This document shows, in pieces, positions 57,740-64,000 of a stretch of DNA of 64,000 nt. How positions within the stretch are numbered: the first letter of the stretch is position 1; each line of letters opens with the position of its first letter. A program made the translations under genes and the position numbers. Source of the DNA: Apostichopus japonicus (lineage: Eukaryota > Echinodermata > Holothuroidea > Aspidochirotida > Stichopodidae); contig NC_092578.1 of NCBI RefSeq assembly GCF_037975245.1, positions 11,950,321 to 12,014,320 of the forward strand, in the 5' to 3' direction. The notes beneath the pieces were generated by a model. It worked only from the letters and a program-made list of their open reading frames with translations, had not been told where the DNA came from and made no database searches.

Positions 57740-59175
57740 TTGAACTTTCTCAGTGATTCTTGATCCTTTCCTGCAAGATCATGATGGTAGGCAATGTGGT
57801 GTTGAAGATCTCATTGTTTTAGGCACAGGTGGTACTAAGGTTAACTTAACATGTGGTATGTGGATCCACCTTATTGAGTTCATGAACCTGTTGTTTTTTT
57901 TTGGGAGGTCAAAATGTGTAAACCTTATAATCATTATAGCTACAAAAGTAAAAGTTGGATGCACTTAAAACTTGGTATGTGGATCCACATTATTAAAAGA
58001 ATAGTCCAGAGGTTTCTCTTATTTATCGAAGAAGCATCACTTCACAGTCGGAGAAAATGACATTTGAAACTTATCTTAACCTATTAATTAGATTTATGCT
58101 TTGGTGAAGTGCTGGAATTTTGTTTTAAGCATAAGAACTATATGTTCATAGTTAAATTTGATACCAGGTACAGTATATGGATGCACCTTAGTGAGTAGAA
58201 GAACTCCATCATATTCTGTGCAGTTAAATGTCATTGGCGGTAAATAGAGGTCAACTCCAAAGTACAGCTTTGATACACTGTACTTCATAATTGGTATCTG
58301 GATCTGTGTTAATGAGTAAAAGAACCCTGATGTTTTGTTAGAGGTCAGGAGTCTTTAAAGATGGCCAGAGGTTTACGCTTGAAAGGCTTGGTAAACAAGA
58401 TAAATTCAGACGTTAATCTGTGCTGATGAACTTCATACACAGCTTACGGATCCAGTGTATTGAGTACACTGAACCTATTGGTTTTTGTAGAGGTCAAGGT
58501 TCATTTGATGTCAGCAGAGGTCGAAGTCTGAAAATGTGGAAAAACAGACTATTCCAAATATATTGCTGAGATGAAATTCATTTGTAGTGTATAGATTCAC
58601 CTTAATGAGCACTAGAACTGCATTGTTTTTTGTGGTCTTTGATGTGAAAACTTGTAAATCTTGTGTTTTAATGTTAATCATCATTTAATGTTGTTATGTT
58701 AAGTGTGACAAGGAATCACTAAACCTGTTGGTTCCAGTAAGACTTTATCAACATAATTGATTCTTTACAAAAGGCAAATGGAATTATATGCAATGACGAT
58801 ATCATGTGTGTCCCTACGCGTGTGTGTGCCTGTGTTTGTCAAACCTTGGCTTGTAAATATGAAGTACCTCGAGGAATGTTGAACTAAATCGTTGGTATGT
58901 GGATCCCCTTTATTCAGCACAAGAACCCTATTTTGTGGAGATCAAAGATCATATGATGTCACCACAGTCAAAATGTTGAGAACATGATATCTCCAGTGGT
59001 AAAGCTTGGAAGAATTTCATAGTTATTATTTGGACACACCTTAGTGACTTCATGAGAACATGATATGTGGTGTGCAGGTTTACCTTAGTGTTACAAGAAC
59101 CTATCTGTTTGTTATGGTGGTCAGAGCTCATTTGAGGTTAAAAAGATGTCGTATTCCCTTGTAAACATGACATAT
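57740..59175 (-). repeat. Half-site repeat, extended tandem cluster
   Basis: About seven diverged monomers with 'ggtatgtggatcca', 'ttgagta...gaacc' and 'gaggtcaaggttcatttgatgtcagcagaggtcgaagtctg' (near 58491-58530). A part near 58690-58790 has 'gtgacaaggaatcactaaacctgttgg', which looks like the family end. Confidence 0.7.
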
Positions 59176-59189
59176 CAACCACAAAACAA

Positions 59190-60565
59190 AAACGTTTAGC
59201 GTTGCAATGCCTAAACATATTCATAGTGTGGTAAGCCATACATGTTCATGAACTTGTGCACACAAAAATAAAGAGGGTTATCTATTGGCTAATGTGGCAA
59301 CATTTAAAGGTACCAGGTATCAGTTAATCATATTGACAAAGTTTATTTATAGACATAGTATAAAAACAAAATTTGTTTAACAAATACATGCATGAATATT
59401 AATGAGGTCAAATTTGATGATTTCTTAAACATGCATCTATATTCTTTACATTGTATTATCCAAGTACATTTATAAAGCTAATTTCAGAGATATTTGATTA
59501 ATTAAAATTTTATGTTCACTGATTAATATTCATGATATGCACACAAAAAACACACTGTTGATTGCATGAGTGTAGTGTAACAAACCTAATATGCCAAGGG
59601 TGAAAACCATGGAACGTTTTGGTTCTTGTCTTTTGTTTAAAAGCGATTTCTTACAATTTGATGAATATTAATGACATAGAGTTGGAGACGTCATGAAAAT
59701 GTGCTTATTATGTACCAACATCACCATACCAGTATGAACAAAAGTTTTATGTTAAGCCTTACCCACTCATTAGTATTCATTTGATGAGAACCAACAACAA
59801 ATCAGCATATATCTGCTCATCATAGGACATCTATCTACCAAGTATTACATTGATTCAACTTGTGTTTGTTGAGACATCATGATTACAAGCTGTTTTTAAC
59901 AATTTCCCAATAAGCCCCACCCACCATAAAGATTACTGAGGTAAAAATTTGCAAAGAACATGTAGATAGTATGTAGTTACATCACCATGCCAAGTATAAA
60001 CTAAATCAGACATATGGTTACAGATATATTGGCATTTAAAAAAAAAAGCCCTGCCCACTCATTAATATTCAAGAGATGGGAACCAAAAACAAAAGGGCAC
60101 ATCTACTCATCATAGGACATCTATCTACCAAGTATTACATTGATTCAACTTGTGTTTGTTGAGGTATCATGTTTAGATGCTGTTTTGAAGATTTCCAATT
60201 AAGCCCCACCCACTGTTGAATATTAATGACTTTTAATGACACTTGACTCATTATTATTCAAGAGATTGGAACCACAAACAATAGGGCACATCTACACCTC
60301 ATGGGACATCTACCTTTAACATTGATTGATTGTTAACTTGTGGTTGTTGAGATATCGTGTTTACAAGCTGTTTTCAACGATTCCCAACCAAGTACCAACC
60401 TAGTCCCACCCACTCATGAATATTGATAAGGTAATAATTATTGTTGCAAGAAACATGTACTTACTAGTTACATCACCGTACCAGGTATGAAATAAATCTT
60501 ACATACAGTTGAATCATAATTATATAATTCAAGAGATTGGAACCAGAAACAATAGGGTACATCTA
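59190..60565 (+). repeat. Tandem repeat family with ATTAATATTCATGA and CCACCCACTCAT
   Basis: At least four diverged units of about 180-290 bp carry 'cccacccactcattaatatt', 'cataggacatctatctacca', 'agtattacattgattcaact' and 'tgtttgttgagatatca'. Reversed copies lie at 44.86-45.17 kb. They are non-coding. Confidence 0.7.
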
Positions 60566-60569
60566 CACC

Positions 60570-61790
60570 TCATAGTTTTTAGCTCATACCAGCATGCTGG
60601 TGTGAGCTATTGTTACAGTGCGGCGTCTATCACTCTATCCATCAACAATTGGTAAAACCGCTCCCACTCACACAGCGTTTGATGGAATTTCATGAAACTT
60701 GGACACAAGGACCATTGGGTATAGGGCCATCAGAGATGGTCCAAAATTTGGGGTCAAAGGTCACTTGTAGGCTGTAATGGGCCATTTTGTGGAAATACGC
60801 AAAATGCTTCTTCTCCTACAGATTCCATGGTACAATGTTGAGGATTTGTCACGATAGTACTATGGAAGTTTTACCTTCAGGGTGTTCATGAATTTGAGAT
60901 CAAAGATCAATTAGGGGTCTTTTGTGGCCTGGGCCGCCGCCCTATATTTTCAAATTGCTCCTGTTCGTACAGTGTATGGCCAGTTATACTCAAACTTGGT
61001 CACAACGTTCCTCAGGATGAGAGTTACGAGGGGTGTTCGGAAAAGTGAGGTCAAATGTCATTTAGGGGGTCATCGGGGGGTCATTCTTTGTAATAATTTC
61101 AAATATCTCAATCTCCTCAAGATTTTGATGGATCATATTCAAAGTTGAACTGATGATTGTTGGATTGTGTATGAATAAGGTGATGCCTAATAATTTTTGG
61201 TCAAAAGTTAATTAATTACAATTAATCCCCATTGTTTAAAAAAATCTGAGCCTTCACCTTTTGCCAAAGCTCCTTTAATTTGTCTCCCAGTCTCTGCAGT
61301 GTTTGTTTACATTTGTGGTTAAGCTCTGCAGAGGCTGTTAGTGGAATTAAAGCAGGACTGGGAGTTGTTATTAACTGTTGAACTGTAAGCATGAGAGCCC
61401 TATAGCCAATCAGCACTTGCAGATTCTTAGAAGTCTTTGAGCCTGAGGTACAGTATGTAGGCAGCCAGCCAAAATTTTGGCAAGGAGTGCTTGAACAGGT
61501 CTGCTCAGGTAGAGGGGAGAAAGTTTAATAGGGTAGGTCAGTGGTATTGTTCGAGAGAGTGGGTAAAATAGGATTTAAAGGGGAAAATAGGAATTATAGC
61601 CAGTGGTGTGGCCAGGATTCTGCTAACGGAGGGGGGGGGGGAGTGGGGGTTATCCCTCATGGGCCCAAAATTGGTGGAATCTGAAAAATGGCCTGAAATT
61701 TGGTGGGCCATAAAGTTTTGTGGGCCCTACATTTTTAAGCTCGAAAAGGTATGAGCTTCTGCACCATTGGTGCTCTAGTTAAGTAAGACA
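60570..61790 (+). mobile_element. AGCTCA-type dispersed element, ~1.2 kb, with nested poly-G fragment
   Basis: It starts at TTTTTAGCTCATACCAGCAT with an imperfect palindrome (AGCTCA..CCAGCATGCTGG..TGAGCT) and ends near 'gagcttctgcaccattggtg-ctctagtt'. A similar 'TTTTAGCTCAC' start and 'accattggtgctctagt' end are a common plan in invertebrate repeats. Inside, GGGTCA A AGGTCA (DR1) lies at 60751-60763. A poly-G block at 61612-61745 is probably a nested insertion. The minus frame at 61222-61416 has no recognised domain. Confidence 0.55.
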
Positions 61791-62110
61791 TTGATACAAC
61801 TTGTGGTTGTTGAGATATTGTGTTTACACACTAGCCGTCTTATACATACACTCACACGCACAAACACACAATTACAAAGGTTACTAAGCCTTCAGTATCT
61901 TAACCAAACGTACACAGTTGATGAAGACTTGGGTACAAGAACCTTGAAGATCACTTGAGATCAACAATGTTCAAAACTTGGAAACTGTGTGCAATGTTAA
62001 TAATTTACCTGTTCTCATATAAAATATGGCAAGAAATCACTAAACCTTTCGCTTTCTTAGTTTCATTACTCTATTGTTGTTGGGCCATGTTTGTGAGAAC
62101 ATTGAGTCTA
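61791..62110 (-). repeat. Diverged half-site repeat fragment
   Basis: 'cgtacacagttgatgaagacttgggtacaagaacc' and 'gcaagaaatcactaaacctttcg' match the family signature and end; the half-sites are mostly lost. Confidence 0.45.
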
Positions 62111-63625
62111 TCAGACTATTACTTTATGTTGTTTCCTATTTTTTGAAAGAAACTAATCTCACTAAATCTAACTAAACAATGAAAGTCTGAGCTTTTTTCT
62201 CTCTATCCCTGTGTAATGGACTGTCTGAAAGAGATTGAGCCAACAATTGTCTTCACATCAAAATATCAAAAATCAAAATATGGTGGCTAAATCAGTTTGG
62301 TATTTACTGCTTCTGTCACAAATGGTTAAAATATTCATTAAATATATTGGAGCAGGCCTCAGCTAACTGCCCATAAGGGACATCTCAAATATGTGAGGAG
62401 TACAAGTTTCCTGTCCCAAGACTCCAACATCCATCAGACATCAGGTTCTTTTCTCTAAATTTTACTTCAGTAAAGTGCTGTTCTTTAAGCTGAATCCCTT
62501 GACGCTTCTAACTTATTAGAACAGTATTTTGTTGTATTGTTTTCTTAATTTTATTTATATTTACTGCTATTTAAGAACTTAATTGAACTTTTGTTAGTCA
62601 TTTTCTACCTTAAAGCCTTCACACCATGACTGCCTGGATTAAAAGTGAACTTTTCTTTGGTTGGTAGTAGGTTCATTTTATGATGACTTTAACCAGATGT
62701 AAGAATCTTTTGTCACCTGGTCAATACCTAACAGCTGTCCTAAGTACACATGACTCTCGCCTTATTGTATCCCGATCAAATTCTTCCACTTCTTTTCAGA
62801 CTTTGGTTTACAAAGGTTCAAAAACAAACATATTTACGTGAAAGTATTTAATTTCACCTGTTTCACCTTTTCTGTTCCTGAGGGAATAGTTCATGCCATT
62901 TGTTTTTGATATAAAAATATTCTGATGTCAGGAGCATTGGCTTGTGCAACCAGATAGCATTGACTTTCCTGCTGAAATGCATATCATGACAAAAATATGT
63001 ATGAAAATACACCTAGGTAATTGTATTTAGTGTTGCACTGATATTGTTACTATCTGCTTTAGCTGATAACCAATACTTCAAGTCCCAATATCAAAGTTTC
63101 TCCCATAAAACTTTTGCAAAACAACAGTTGATGATTTAATTGCTGTCAAAATTATGTGGATGTGGCTTCTACCTGTAAACCTAGCCTATTGGTGCAGAAG
63201 TTCTGTGCGCAGTATACATTATGAGCATTGTGTGTACCAAGACTGTACACTCCAGACAAAACTGAATAAAACTGAATATATCTAACAAACCATTTAGTTC
63301 TTGAACATTTCATTTGACCACAGTACTTTTAATGATGTGGAAATTGGGTCTATATCAAATGCAAACTGCAAGGCAACCAGGAAGGTCAATTGCCGTAGTG
63401 TTTTGCAGTAGCCTACATTCTATCTATAGATGCAGGTAAACCGTGGTCATGAATATCAAGTTTGCATTCTCAAAAGAAAGACATGCAGCATGCAGGAAGC
63501 AATTTTGCCTTTGGATATTAATATGAATAAATGTTAACTGTCAGGTGCCCACAAAGTGAATGAAGTAATGAAAAGGTAATCTAAAGAATTGAATTAGGGA
63601 TTGCAACTGAAGGCATATTTGGCCA
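62111..63625. other. Unannotated stretch
   Basis: No exon, terminal repeat or tandem array was recognised. Confidence 0.4.
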
Positions 63626-63933
63626 CTTAAAGACCAACTATGAAGACTTTTCCATGAACATCAAATCCCACCATTTTGCATGTAATCCTTAACTCACTCC
63701 AACTACATTGCTGTAATTAACTTTACCAATTTCGGACGTTAAATACGTGAAAATGGGAAGAAAAGTCAGCTATTTATGAAACCTGTTTCAGACATTCCTG
63801 AAACATTCCGAAGACATCAGGTGACCATGTGACGTCACTTTTGTATACCTCACTCAAAACAATACTTTTAGTGTGTAAAGTTGTATACTTGAGCTGCCAA
63901 AAACATCAACGATATTACTCCTTTTCCCCCGAA
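63626..63933 (+). promoter_or_regulatory. Upstream region of THAP copy B
   Basis: It matches 26908-26596 in reverse over its whole length. It carries the CRE TGACGTCA at 63830-63837, 97 nt before the ATG, as in copy A. Confidence 0.65.
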
Positions 63934-64000
63934 ATGCCACAATTCTGTGTTGTTGGAGGTTGCAGTTATACCTCATCCAACAAAAGCATCAGCTTTTTTA
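63934..64000 (+). CDS. THAP-domain protein, N-terminal exon (copy B), cut by the window end
   Basis: The ATG at 63934 opens MPQFCVVGGCSYTSSNKS, with C5 and C10 as the first zinc pair of a THAP domain, differing from copy A by a few conservative changes. Only 22 codons lie in the window. Near the end a T6 run replaces T5 of copy A, but the window stops before the frame can be judged. Confidence 0.6.
   Translation, partial: MPQFCVVGGCSYTSSNKSISFF

Overview
The window looks like nuclear DNA from a marine deuterostome invertebrate, most likely an echinoderm (perhaps a sea cucumber). This rests on AT-rich, intron-rich DNA with many TAGGCCTA runs, very dense small DNA transposons with poly-C/poly-G tracts, Penelope-like retroelements, tRNA-derived SINEs, and spliced orthologues of animal genes. 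The species call is an inference; no species-specific marker was tested.

Three protein genes can be supported well. On the minus strand, exons at 17948-17825, 13546-13403 and 12512-12329 splice in frame into the N-terminal part of a MINDY-3-type (FAM188A) K48-linked-ubiquitin deubiquitinase, including the catalytic GGPC loop; the rest of the gene was not found. On the minus strand at 33019-31967 lies a complete intronless 350-residue rhodopsin-class GPCR. On the plus strand, exons at 42676-42757, 46866-46932 and 50499-50628 splice in frame into most of an ABITRAM (Simiate/FAM206A) protein; the last exon(s) were not found. Two copies of a THAP-domain first exon with the same promoter lie in inverted orientation, at 26.3-26.9 kb and at the right edge (63.6-64.0 kb, cut by the window end). 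Two further possible exons (10227-10335 minus, 43567-43736 plus) are unassigned.

The rest is mostly mobile and repetitive DNA. 0-12 kb: dispersed repeats, a Penelope-like 3' end, several MITEs. 12-18 kb: the MINDY-3 exons, with a 2.35-kb hAT element (perfect 8-bp target duplication) in intron 1. 18-31.5 kb: SINE, minisatellite, Ty3/gypsy and non-LTR relics, and a cluster of poly-C/poly-G MITE-like elements, some nested, plus two (TA)n blocks. 33-42 kb: a third (TA)n block, a duplicated composite repeat, a second Penelope-like 3' end, and a 667-bp element with an 8-bp target duplication just upstream of ABITRAM. 42.7-58 kb: ABITRAM and three unrelated satellite arrays (57-, 63- and 49-bp units) lying in or after its introns. 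58-64 kb: more dispersed repeats.

The observations most worth checking are: (1) a 57-bp satellite that begins at the ABITRAM exon 2/intron 2 junction and appears to have been seeded by that splice site, each unit carrying a mutated donor and a new AATAAA; (2) a dispersed repeat whose copies keep a phased set of nuclear-receptor half-sites (DR4-DR4-DR1); (3) a 390-bp near-perfect palindrome with a hammerhead-like core on each strand; (4) the duplicated THAP promoter with a conserved CRE. I saw no CRISPR array, rRNA or genuine tRNA gene.
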